A stretch of 18,881 nt of DNA from Porphyromonadaceae bacterium UBA4277 (GCA_002395965.1 DGVT01000115.1:32677-51557); one strand, 5' to 3'. Numbered from the stretch's first letter, positions 1 to 7,115 are shown. The notes: a model not told the origin generated them from the letters alone. Program-made: numbers and translations.

Positions 1-273
1 GCAAATCCAGCCGAACGAGGTTAAGACAAGCCGTCAAGTAGTGCCAAGCACCGCTTGGTAGCTGCGCGCGTCACTGTGAAGGAACGCCCTCTACGAGGCC
101 GCCCTGCAGTAGCGTGCAATCACCCCATGCCACGCGGACCATGTCGGCCTGCATGCCAAGGGGTGATTGCATACATACCGTAGAAAGCAGCATAAAGTGC
201 TCGCTCTTCGAGGAGCACACGTTAGATATCGCCCTTACCCCAGCATGATGCGAAGCGAATGCTGGGGTTTTCT
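1..273 (+). ncRNA. Putative structured non-coding RNA, possibly 6S-like
   Basis: No convincing protein is encoded here, but the stretch is rich in perfect stems. CCAAGC/GCTTGG pairs at 44-49/53-58. An 11-bp stem pairs 116-126 with 160-170 around a 33-nt, partly self-complementary loop. A bulged hairpin pairs 197-202 with 213-218, enclosing CTC/GAG at 204-206/210-212. The series ends in a terminator hairpin at 238-267. I looked for hallmarks of RNase P RNA, tmRNA and the SRP RNA core and found none. The size and the long central hairpin would suit a 6S-type RNA, but I cannot confirm a family. The 5' end may lie before the window. It could instead be the structured 3' UTR of an upstream gene. 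Confidence 0.45.
238..272 (+). terminator. Rho-independent terminator of the putative RNA
   Basis: CCCCAGCAT (238-246) pairs perfectly with ATGCTGGGG (259-267) around a 12-base loop, and TTTT follows at 268-271. The U tract is short, but the 9-bp GC-rich stem is strong. It marks the likely 3' end of the + strand transcript. Confidence 0.65.
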
Positions 274-330
274 CGTTAGTAATAGCCTTGCGGCTATTTC
301 CCCCTCCTTCATATCACCTTTAACCCGCGC

Positions 331-453
331 CAGCGACACCCCCGATTACTCAAATTCTCGACTTCCAGTCGAGGTTAGCTCGCCTATCGAACACGTCGCC
401 AACCCTTATGTGCTCTTATGTCGCTTATAGTCTAATACTCGGTGAGAGCGGTG
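331..453. repeat. 123-bp direct repeat, copy 1
   Basis: It aligns without gaps to 538-660 at a constant offset of 207 bases, with 5 mismatches by eye (about 96% identity). It contains an inverted repeat CTCGAC/GTCGAG at 357-362/368-373. The end overlaps a tandem 11-bp duplication (442-463) that copy 2 lacks. Confidence 0.9.
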
Positions 454-522
454 TGAGAGCGGGGTGTGTCAGCCAGGATGTGTGCTCGCCTCCAGCGAGC
501 AGACTGTGGGTGGGTTACTGCT

Positions 523-550
523 GGGGGTGTCGCTACACAGCGACACCCCC
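523..550. repeat. Perfect 12-bp inverted repeat with 4-base loop
   Basis: GGGGGTGTCGCT (523-534), loop ACAC, AGCGACACCCCC (539-550). It sits at the left edge of repeat copy 2. No T-run follows on either strand, so it does not look like a simple terminator. A smaller hairpin, GCTCGC/GCGAGC at 484-489/495-500, lies just upstream. Confidence 0.85.
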
Positions 551-660
551 GGTTACTCAAATACTCGACTTCCAGTCGAGGTTAGCTCGCCTATCGAACA
601 CGTCGCCAACCCTTATGTATTCTTATGTTGCTTATAGTCTAATACTCGGTGAGAGCGGTG
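538..660. repeat. 123-bp direct repeat, copy 2
   Basis: This is the second copy of the unit at 331-453. Its first bases also form the right arm of the hairpin at 523-550, an arrangement copy 1 lacks. The internal CTCGAC/GTCGAG inverted repeat is conserved at 564-569/575-580. Confidence 0.9.
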
Positions 661-671
661 CGAGGATGGCG

Positions 672-719
672 GGCGCCAGCCCACTTGTAGCTTGTAGCTA
701 TCGAGGCGCCAGCCCACTT
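672..719. repeat. 15-bp direct repeat pair beside the pncB stop
   Basis: GGCGCCAGCCCACTT occurs at 672-686 and again at 705-719. The second copy overlaps the first base of the pncB stop codon (719-721), so the duplication includes the extreme 3' end of that gene. Confidence 0.85.
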
Positions 720-1945
720 TAGTTGCCTATCTGGCTGAGCAGGTAGGCACATTTGTCGGGGTTGCCCAGTGTCTTGCCCTTGTCGCACGACAGCTTCACG
801 CAGTCGTGCCACTCGCGCAGCTCGGTAATGCGCATGCGCGTGAGCTTGATGACGATGTTCATGGGCTTCACGTTCTCGATGTCGCATGTGAGGTGTGTGC
901 CAATGCCGTAGCTGTCCTGCATGCGCCCCGATGTGTAGCGGTGCAGCTCTATGGCACGGTCGATGTTCAGGGCATTGCTATAGACTATTTGCTTTGTGGC
1001 CGGGTCGATGCCGAGTGAGTGATACTTGGCAATGATTTTTTCGAGTTGTTCCTCTTCGTTGCCGCTGTCAACGCGCAAGCCGCGATACATCATAGCCATG
1101 CGTTTGCTCAGGTTGTTGAAGAACACGGTGTCGCCAAAGCAGTCGTAGAGGTAGATGCCGTTGTCGCCATCGAACACGTCGCTGAACTTGCGCATCACGT
1201 TGAAGTTGCACTCAAACAGTCCGCTCACGTTTTCCTCGAACGAGATGAGCTGATGGCTCATCGTGCCGATGGGGGTGAGGTCGTATTTCATGGCCAGATA
1301 CACATTGCTTGTGCCCGGGAATGAGCCGGTAAACTCATGAAACTCGCCCTGCTCGTCGGTGTAGCCTCCTTGTTCGGCCACTTCCTTAAAGGTGCGCACC
1401 ACCATGTCTTGGTGGGCAAAGTTGAAGCGTCGGCGTGTGCCGAAGTCGCTAATCACCAGTCCGTTGGCCAGTGCTCGTGTGGCCTTGGCGCGTGTGCGCT
1501 CCTGCTCGCGTGCCGCGTCGTAGCGCTCCATGTCGCCCTGCAGCTGGTGCATGATTTCGCTGATGCATGGCAGCAGCACCATTTCCCAGATGATGGTTGA
1601 GTACCACTTGCCGGTGACCGAGATGCTCAGGTAGCCCTCGTCGTCCTGGCTGATGCTCACTTCTTCGGGCGAGAACCGGTAGCCGCGCAGGAAGGTGAAG
1701 TACCATTCGGGCAGGTAGTACATCTTGCGGCGCATGAAGGCGATTTCCTCTTCGGTAATCACCACGTTAGGCATGTAGTCCACCTGCTCCTGCAGCAGGG
1801 CGGCAAACCCTTTAGGGTAGCGGGTGTGGTTGCGGTCGAAGAAAGTATATTCTACCTCGGCGCGAGGGTACTTTTGCAGGATGTAGTACAGACAGCTGAA
1901 TGTGTAGGCATCGTTGTCGGTTAGGTGTTGAATAATGGGTGTCAT
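719..1945 (-). CDS. pncB: Nicotinate phosphoribosyltransferase
   Basis: It makes nicotinate mononucleotide from nicotinate and PRPP, with ATP hydrolysis, in the Preiss-Handler NAD salvage pathway in the cytoplasm. The protein has 408 residues, near the usual PncB length. Visible motifs (numbered from the chosen start) are HLTDNDAY near the N terminus, FGTRRR (168-173), GTMSH (227-231) matching the region of the autophosphorylated His in enterobacterial PncB, RVDSG (291-295) and GIGTHLTCD (347-355). The frame can be opened 10 codons further at a TTG (1975), but that codon overlaps a TAnnTTTG promoter element, so the ATG at 1945 is preferred. It is divergent from the UvrA-like gene. Its 3' end runs into a short duplicated sequence. 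Confidence 0.95.
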   Translation of the reverse strand: MTPIIQHLTDNDAYTFSCLYYILQKYPRAEVEYTFFDRNHTRYPKGFAALLQEQVDYMPNVVITEEEIAFMRRKMYYLPEWYFTFLRGYRFSPEEVSISQDDEGYLSISVTGKWYSTIIWEMVLLPCISEIMHQLQGDMERYDAAREQERTRAKATRALANGLVISDFGTRRRFNFAHQDMVVRTFKEVAEQGGYTDEQGEFHEFTGSFPGTSNVYLAMKYDLTPIGTMSHQLISFEENVSGLFECNFNVMRKFSDVFDGDNGIYLYDCFGDTVFFNNLSKRMAMMYRGLRVDSGNEEEQLEKIIAKYHSLGIDPATKQIVYSNALNIDRAIELHRYTSGRMQDSYGIGTHLTCDIENVKPMNIVIKLTRMRITELREWHDCVKLSCDKGKTLGNPDKCAYLLSQIGN

Positions 1946-1972
1946 CGTATTTGTGATTTTGTTATGTGGCTG

Positions 1973-1980
1973 CAAATTTA
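1973..1980 (-). promoter_or_regulatory. Bacteroidota -7 promoter element for pncB
   Basis: The minus strand reads TAAATTTG, a perfect TAnnTTTG match, about 27 bases before the ATG at 1945. I do not see a clean TTTG -33 box at the usual spacing. It sits back-to-back with the uvrA-like promoter, so the two transcripts share a control region of under 90 bp. Confidence 0.55.
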
Positions 1981-2003
1981 GATAAAATCTCGCAGATTAT
2001 TGC

Positions 2004-2011
2004 TAATTTTG
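2004..2011 (+). promoter_or_regulatory. Bacteroidota -7 promoter element for the uvrA-like gene
   Basis: TAATTTTG matches TAnnTTTG perfectly and lies 21 bases before the ATG at 2033. A second identical octamer at 2021-2028 would give an almost leaderless mRNA. The upstream copy is the more conventional choice, but either or both could be used. Confidence 0.5.
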
Positions 2012-2032
2012 CTTTCCAAATAATTTTGAGCT

Positions 2033-4297
2033 ATGCAAGGAGATAGAATTATCATACGCGGTGCACGCGAAAACAACCTCAAGGACGTGTCGCTTGAGAT
2101 ACCCAAACACAAGATAACGGTGTTCACCGGTGTGTCGGGCTCGGGCAAGAGCTCGCTTGTGCTCGACACCATTGCCGCCAAGTCGCGCCGTGAGCTCAAC
2201 GACACCTTTCCGGCGTTTGTGCAGCAGTATCTGCCCAAGTATGGCCGCCCGCATGTGGATGCCATCGAGAACCTGCCCATAGCCATCGTCATCGACCAGA
2301 AGAAGCCGGCGCAAAACTCGCGCTCGACCGTTGCCACCTATACCGACACGGCTGCACTGCTGCGACTGCTGTTCTCGCGTGTGGGAAAGCCGTTTGTGGG
2401 CTATGCCGAGTCGTTCAGCTTCAATCATCCCGAGGGTAGCTGCCCGCGCTGCTCGGGCCTGGGCGAGATACGCGAACTCGACATTCACAAGCTCATCGAC
2501 TTCGACAAGAGCCTCAACGACGAAGACACGATTCACTACATAGCCTTCGGCAAAGGCGGCTGGCGATGGATAAGATATGCTCACAGCGGCTTGTTCGACT
2601 TAGACAAGAAAATCAAGGACTATACGCCCGAGGAGCTGGACCTGTTCCTCAACAGCCCGCAGATAAGGCTGAAAAATCCTCCCGCCAACTGGCCCAAGAC
2701 GGCGAAGTATGAGGGCATCATCCCGCGCATGTATCGCAGCATCATCAACAGCGAGGAGGGGCTGCTGCACAGTGCCGTGCTCAACCCCATGCTGCGCATG
2801 GGCACCTGCCCCGACTGCGGCGGCACGCGCCTCAGCCCTCGCGTGCTGTCGTGCAAGATCGACGGCATCAACATTGCCCAGGCATGTGCCATGTCTATCA
2901 CCAAGCTCAACCGATGGATTGCCTCGCTGCAATCGCCGCTGGCCGTCGATCTCAAGGCGGCCATAGGTGCGCGGCTCACGGCACTCGAGGAGATTGGGTT
3001 AGGATACCTGAGCCTGGATCGTGCCGTGGGCACACTCTCGGGTGGCGAGGCACAGCGTTGCAAGATTGCCAAGTATATCAATTCGTCGCTTGCCGATGTG
3101 CTCTACATTCTCGACGAGCCCAGCACGGGACTTCATGACCACGACATCGAGGCAATGAAGCACTCGGTGCAACGCTTGCGCGATGCCGGCAACACGGTGT
3201 TGCTCGTTGAGCATCACAAGGAGATGATACGCCTTGCCGACCACATAGTGGATTTGGGACCCGGTCCCGGCAGCGAGGGCGGCAGGATTGTGTTTGAGGG
3301 TAGCTACGGCCAGTTGCTGCACAGTGGCACCAGCACAGGGCAGATGCTCAGTCGCAGTGGTGCAGTGAACTCGCACCCGCGCAGGCCGAGCGGCTACTTC
3401 AGGCTTAACAATGCCTCACTGCACAACCTGAAGGACGTCACCATCGACTTGCCCTTGGGCGTGCTTGCCGTGGTGGCTGGAGTGGCAGGCTCGGGCAAGA
3501 GCTCGCTCATGGAGTGCTTGCGCAACAGCTATGGCGACAACGTGGTGTATATAAGCCAGAAGAACATCGGTTCCAGCCTGCGCTCTACGCCGGCAACCTA
3601 CATGGAAGTGGCGGGCGACATACGCAAGCTCTTTGCCCGTGCCAACAAGGTTAAGGAGCAGTATTTCACCTTCAATGGCAAGGGAGCATGCCCCGTGTGT
3701 GGCGGCAAAGGTGTGGTGATAGCCGAAATGGCTTTTATGGACAATATTGAGACTACCTGCGAGGCTTGTGGCGGTCTGCGCTATTCGCCCGAGGCCCTGG
3801 CCTACACCGCTTGCGGCATGAACATCGCGCAGGCTTTCGACCTGTCGGTGGGGCAGGCGTGCGAGGTGTTCTCCGGCACGGCTATCGAAGAGAAACTGCG
3901 CCCTCTCATGGTGGTGGGGCTTGACTATCTGCACCTCAACCAGGCACTGAGCACGCTCTCGGGCGGAGAGCTGCAACGCATGAAGATTGCTTCCTACCTG
4001 AAGTCGTACACATCGGCGCCCGGGCAGGGCGGCCAGCGCGGGGTGTTCGTCATCGACGAGCCCACCGACGGCCTGCATCTGAAAGATGTGCAAAAGCTTA
4101 TTGACCTCTTCGGCGAAATGGTGGAGAGGGGCAACACGGTCTATGTCATCGAGCATAACACCGATGTGATTAAGGCTGCCGACTATGTGATTGAGATGGG
4201 GCCGGGAGCAGGCGAGAATGGGGGCACCGTCATCTTTGCCGGCACACCACAGGCACTTGTCGGGTGTGCAACGTCGGTCACCGCGCCCTACCTGTAA
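2033..4297 (+). CDS. Short UvrA-like ABC ATPase lacking the UvrB-binding domain
   Basis: A twin-ABC DNA-binding ATPase of the UvrA family with 754 residues; housekeeping UvrA has about 940. Visible are Walker A motifs at 33-41 (GVSGSGKSS) and 483-491 (GVAGSGKSS), signatures LSGGE at 335-339 and 642-646, Walker B DEPSTGLH (361-368) and DEPTDGLH (675-682), and zinc-binding pairs CPRC (137), CPDC (259), CPVC (553) and CEAC (576). The insertion domain bounded by the first two Cys pairs is kept. The stretch expected between the LLFSRVG segment (112-118) and FSFNHPEG (128-135), which in UvrA is the UvrB-binding domain, is reduced to a few residues. It therefore probably does not load UvrB. Short paralogues of this type include DrrC, which protects against DNA-intercalating drugs; its own substrate is unknown. 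Confidence 0.92.
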   Translation: MQGDRIIIRGARENNLKDVSLEIPKHKITVFTGVSGSGKSSLVLDTIAAKSRRELNDTFPAFVQQYLPKYGRPHVDAIENLPIAIVIDQKKPAQNSRSTVATYTDTAALLRLLFSRVGKPFVGYAESFSFNHPEGSCPRCSGLGEIRELDIHKLIDFDKSLNDEDTIHYIAFGKGGWRWIRYAHSGLFDLDKKIKDYTPEELDLFLNSPQIRLKNPPANWPKTAKYEGIIPRMYRSIINSEEGLLHSAVLNPMLRMGTCPDCGGTRLSPRVLSCKIDGINIAQACAMSITKLNRWIASLQSPLAVDLKAAIGARLTALEEIGLGYLSLDRAVGTLSGGEAQRCKIAKYINSSLADVLYILDEPSTGLHDHDIEAMKHSVQRLRDAGNTVLLVEHHKEMIRLADHIVDLGPGPGSEGGRIVFEGSYGQLLHSGTSTGQMLSRSGAVNSHPRRPSGYFRLNNASLHNLKDVTIDLPLGVLAVVAGVAGSGKSSLMECLRNSYGDNVVYISQKNIGSSLRSTPATYMEVAGDIRKLFARANKVKEQYFTFNGKGACPVCGGKGVVIAEMAFMDNIETTCEACGGLRYSPEALAYTACGMNIAQAFDLSVGQACEVFSGTAIEEKLRPLMVVGLDYLHLNQALSTLSGGELQRMKIASYLKSYTSAPGQGGQRGVFVIDEPTDGLHLKDVQKLIDLFGEMVERGNTVYVIEHNTDVIKAADYVIEMGPGAGENGGTVIFAGTPQALVGCATSVTAPYL

Positions 4298-4365
4298 TTT
4301 CCACATTCGGCCGGCTGCTACCGCGACACCTACATGGAATGCTACATGACCCATAATCTCAACTT

Positions 4366-4491
4366 CCCAGATCTTGATACGGTTGTGCGATTTGGGGAGT
4401 TTTGATGCTTAAATTCTCCAAATGAATGTCAGTAGGACAGCTACTATAGCAAATCTTGTAATAGCCTGGATGATTTTTTAACGAACTATTG
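4366..4491. repeat. Insertion-sequence-like remnants downstream of the uvrA-like gene
   Basis: Two short segments here recur around the broken transposase 1.7 kb away. 4366-4382 matches 6202-6218 at 16 of 17 positions (core TCTTGATACGG). 4472-4491 matches 6127-6146 exactly over 20 bases (GATTTTTTAACGAACTATTG). Their order is reversed relative to the second site. The rest of the 228-base gap has an imperfect inverted repeat (ATTTGGGGAG...CTCCAAAT around 4390-4425) and no gene. Confidence 0.6.
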
Positions 4492-4525
4492 ATCAAGAGA
4501 ACCTTCCACTTTTTCTTCTTCGGGT

Positions 4526-5620
4526 TTAGTCTTTATCGATGAATTTATTGATCTGTTCTTGAATGTTCGGAGCCAATGGGGGAATCTTGTTGACTTTCTC
4601 GAATCGGCGCAGTTCGTCGATGTTCATTTCAACCTTGTTGTCCTTGCGCAGTTGTTTGTATTCCTTTTTGTCAACGTAAGCATAATCGGTGGCAAACGAC
4701 TGCAATTGGATAAGGAATTCGAGCTTAGAATACCGATGACGTCCAATAATGGTGTACTGTGTCATTACGAAGTCATCAGTTCGAGAGTTTCCGATAGAGT
4801 CGGTGCGATAGACCTGATAAAGTGTTTCCGTACGGCGCTGTTGCTTCACAGTGTCGGGGACAAAAGTTTTGCCTTTTTTAGCGGCTTCTTCTTGTTTCTC
4901 TTTGTTCTGTATGTGATATACAAATGCACTCAAGTTGATTGACACTGTGCGAGTGCTCTGCTCTGCATCCCAGTGGATGTAACCCAGTTGGCAAATGCTG
5001 TCGGAAATAATCAGTCGCCCGTCACCGGCATCGGTCAGGGTGACAAGTCCCTCCTGCTGCCATCTGCATATTTTATCATAATATGATTCTCTGGGTAATC
5101 TTAGGATCTTGTCATATTGCCCAGATGTGCTGCTGTAGAGGACTTTCCAGAAACCGCTTTGCGCCCTTGAAAGGTGGCGTGACTTAGCGGACACCTCTTT
5201 CTTGGCGATATCATAGGAGTTATCAATAACACCCGCACGGTAGAAGATGGGGCCTTCTTCATCGATATATACGTCGCGGAAATAGGTCTGACAATAAAGC
5301 AGTTCTTTGGGCTTGACCACGACCTCGGGCAGGTCATAACCGGCCTCGTCAAGAGTGATTCGGCCGTCCTTGATGTCAGCGACAGCAATCGTCATCGGCT
5401 TATATGCCACTTGCGACAAATGGATCGTGGTGTTCTCGCCTACGCTCTCAATCCAACCGTCAATATCGGTACTTGCTATGTACTTACCTTCGTTGGTTGT
5501 AACTGTTACATAGGGGATTGGCGTTCCATCGCCATCCACCACTTGGATGCGCTGCGCATGCAATGGTATTACGCATAGCAGCATTAGGCAGGTAATAAGA
5601 ATGGTTTTCTTCATCATCAT
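4526..5620 (-). CDS. Secreted protein with N-terminal CarboxypepD_reg-like domain, function unknown
   Basis: 364 residues. An N-terminal signal peptide (basic MMMKK, hydrophobic stretch to about residue 20, likely cleavage after HAQ) suggests export to the periplasm or outer membrane. Residues about 24-100 (RIQVVDGDGTPIPYVTV..., then SQVAYKPMTIAV and LPEVVVKPKE) resemble the carboxypeptidase regulatory-like beta-sandwich that begins many Bacteroidota outer-membrane and secreted proteins. No TonB-dependent barrel follows. The remaining 260 residues are a domain I cannot name, with a Lys/Glu-rich stretch near 250. Three consecutive ATGs make the exact start uncertain by two codons. It stands alone between IS-like remnants. 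Confidence 0.75.
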   Translation of the reverse strand: MMMKKTILITCLMLLCVIPLHAQRIQVVDGDGTPIPYVTVTTNEGKYIASTDIDGWIESVGENTTIHLSQVAYKPMTIAVADIKDGRITLDEAGYDLPEVVVKPKELLYCQTYFRDVYIDEEGPIFYRAGVIDNSYDIAKKEVSAKSRHLSRAQSGFWKVLYSSTSGQYDKILRLPRESYYDKICRWQQEGLVTLTDAGDGRLIISDSICQLGYIHWDAEQSTRTVSINLSAFVYHIQNKEKQEEAAKKGKTFVPDTVKQQRRTETLYQVYRTDSIGNSRTDDFVMTQYTIIGRHRYSKLEFLIQLQSFATDYAYVDKKEYKQLRKDNKVEMNIDELRRFEKVNKIPPLAPNIQEQINKFIDKD

Positions 5621-5726
5621 GAAAACTTGTCAATACAATGTGAATATTACAATACTTAGTTAATAATTAATTTAAATATTTGAAAATCAATGAGTTATTT
5701 TAACAACATATAACTAATAAATTTGG

Positions 5727-6213
5727 TCAAGTGTCTGATATTCAGCAACTTAGTGGTTGTGAAACACTGCTAAGATTATGAAGAATATTTCACAAGCACT
5801 CGACCAATATACGGGCATCTGCAAGGAGGCCTTGCAGGATTGCGCGTCAAAGTTAAGCAAAAGTTTTGAGTCAGTCCTCATCGAGGTACTACTTTTATAC
5901 ATGGTCATACCAGGAAAGATAAACTTCACGCAAATGGGCCGCTACGGCAGGCACTGCGAACAGTGCTACCGCCAGAACTTCGGGCGACTGCGCTCGAAGA
6001 GCCTGAACTGGCTGCTCAAGCTGACCGACCTTGTCGTTGCCGACGCCTTCTTCTCGACCCGCACCTTCTATGAAGGCTTTTCAATGAACTCTTTGGCGGC
6101 GCGGCATAGCCGTTTCGCCATATATCGATTTTTTAACGAACTATTGTCGTCAAACTCACGTTAAAATAACTTGGACTAATAAGAAAAAATCTGTAATTCT
6201 GCCCAAATCTTGA
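5727..6213 (+). mobile_element. Internally deleted insertion sequence (relic)
   Basis: The transposase relic at 5778-6164 is flanked by weakly similar inverted ends. TCAAG at 5727-5731 on the + strand is mirrored by TCAAG on the minus strand at 6213-6209, and CAG trinucleotides lie at similar distances inside. The ends are too degenerate to set the boundary or find a target-site duplication. At roughly 490 bp it is far shorter than an autonomous IS, so it could move only with help from a related full-length element. Confidence 0.4.
5778..6164 (+). pseudogene. Transposase relic with internal deletions (IS4-like DDE family)
   Basis: The 128-residue frame reads as three pieces of a longer Bacteroidales DDE transposase joined in frame. 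Residues about 25-70 resemble the conserved N-terminal region (IPGKINFTQMGRYG, EQCYRQNFGR). Residues 85-100 (LVVADAFFSTRTF) resemble the central part around a catalytic Asp. The last 30 or so residues (FSMNSL...YRFFNELL) look like a C-terminal tail. Most of the catalytic core, which should make the protein 300-400 residues, is missing, so it should be inactive. The family assignment rests on remembered motifs. Confidence 0.65.
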
Positions 6214-6218
6214 TACGG
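6127..6218. repeat. Second copies of the 20-bp and 17-bp IS-like segments
   Basis: 6127-6146 repeats 4472-4491 exactly and lies inside the 3' end of the transposase relic. 6202-6218 repeats 4366-4382 with one mismatch and lies where the IS right end would be. Between them is AT-rich sequence with no gene. Confidence 0.7.
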
Positions 6219-6233
6219 CTTGTTAAACGGGGG

Positions 6234-7103
6234 TTAGCGGGCGAGCCAGTCGCTGAGGTCTTGGAGCATGGGTAGGTGGTAGCGGAAACTCCCCTTGATG
6301 CCCCAGCCGTGACCGCCACTTGGGTAGATGTGTATGGCTGCCGGTACGCCGCAGCGCACCAAGGCCTCGTAGTAACGGGCCGAGTTGAGCACTGGTACGT
6401 CGCCATCGTCGGCACTGGCAGCGATGAAAGCTGGTGGGGTATTGGCGCTCACTTGCTGCTCATTGCTGTAGTAATGTTTCAGTTCGGCGGTGGGATCTTC
6501 GCCCATGAGGTTGCGGCACGACCAGTAGTGTGTGAACGAGTCGTCGGTGGTGATTACGGGGTAAAGCAGTATCTGGAATGCCGGTCGCAGTCCTTCGGGG
6601 GCGTGTGTGGCTATGGTAGATGTCAAATGTCCACCGGCCGACGACCCCATGATGCCTATCTGCGCAGGGTCGATGTTCCACTCCTGTGCATGCTGCTGCG
6701 TGATGCGGATAGCTTCAAGCACATCTTCGGTGGGCACTTGATGGTGCCCGTGCGGCAAGCGGTAGAGCAGCACTAATGCAGCGATGTTACGACTGGTGAA
6801 AAACTCCTTCCACTCAAATCCTTCGTGATACATCGCCAGACCGCCGTAGGCTCCGCCCGGGCAGATTACTACGGCACGCGAAGGCACGCCTTTTTCGGGC
6901 AGGAATACATGCAACTGTGGCTTCAGGTCGTGGTCATTGTCGGCCGCAAGACGGTCATAGTCCACGCCGTTGTCGGTGGGTGCGCCGTCGGGCCACAGGT
7001 CGATGACGGTGTGTTGTCCCAGTCGGACGCTGTCCCATGTGCGACTGCTTGCGTATGGCGTTATAGCAAGTGATAATAGCAATGATAGTAGCAATTGTTT
7101 CAT
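6234..7103 (-). CDS. Secreted alpha/beta hydrolase (esterase, BD-FAE/acetylxylan-esterase-like)
   Basis: 289 residues with a signal peptide (KQLLLSLLLSLAITPYASS, residues 2-20), so probably periplasmic. It shows the alpha/beta-hydrolase layout: oxyanion-hole GGAYGG (83-88), nucleophile elbow GSSAGG (153-158, Ser155 as nucleophile), acid region ADDGDVPV (231-238) and catalytic His265 in GGHGWG. This pattern matches small esterases often linked to deacetylation of plant polysaccharides. The natural substrate cannot be read from sequence, and no glycan-utilisation genes are adjacent. It starts 12 bases after the dGTPase stop, so the two are probably cotranscribed. Confidence 0.85.
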   Translation of the reverse strand: MKQLLLSLLLSLAITPYASSRTWDSVRLGQHTVIDLWPDGAPTDNGVDYDRLAADNDHDLKPQLHVFLPEKGVPSRAVVICPGGAYGGLAMYHEGFEWKEFFTSRNIAALVLLYRLPHGHHQVPTEDVLEAIRITQQHAQEWNIDPAQIGIMGSSAGGHLTSTIATHAPEGLRPAFQILLYPVITTDDSFTHYWSCRNLMGEDPTAELKHYYSNEQQVSANTPPAFIAASADDGDVPVLNSARYYEALVRCGVPAAIHIYPSGGHGWGIKGSFRYHLPMLQDLSDWLAR

Positions 7104-7115
7104 AATGATGCTGGT

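Larger units (their letters stand above)
274..718. other. Gene-free repeat and hairpin region
   Basis: The 445 bases between the putative RNA terminator and the pncB stop hold no credible gene; the open frames follow the repeat units and look like no known protein. Contents: an inverted repeat AATAGCC/GGCTATT (281-287/292-298), two 123-bp direct repeats (331-453, 538-660), an 11-bp tandem duplication GTGAGAGCGGT/G (442-452, 453-463), hairpins at 484-500 and 523-550, and a 15-bp direct repeat (672-686, 705-719) running into the pncB stop codon. Confidence 0.7.

Noticed and set aside
1..273. Possible RNase P RNA, tmRNA or SRP RNA.
   Set aside because: The RNase P GAGGAAAGUCC and ACAGAA cores, a tmRNA T-arm with resume codons, and the SRP GGAAGCAGCC tetraloop region are all missing.
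167..722. Two open frames (87 and 104 residues) across the repeat region.
   Set aside because: They share the same translated repeat unit, overlap an RNA-like hairpin and terminator, and resemble no protein; they are by-products of the 123-bp duplication.
1019..1600. Antisense open frames inside pncB, as also seen inside uvrA-like, dgt, aguA and kinase genes.
   Set aside because: GC-rich codon bias commonly opens frames on the opposite strand; none shows family motifs.
1946..1975. TTG start extending pncB by 10 residues.
   Set aside because: The TTG lies inside the TAAATTTG promoter element, and the family N terminus begins at the ATG at 1945.
4298..4404. Continuation of the uvrA-like reading frame for about 35 codons past its stop.
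   Set aside because: The protein already ends at the usual family C terminus, and the extra stretch includes an IS-like 17-bp repeat; an open frame of this length can arise by chance.
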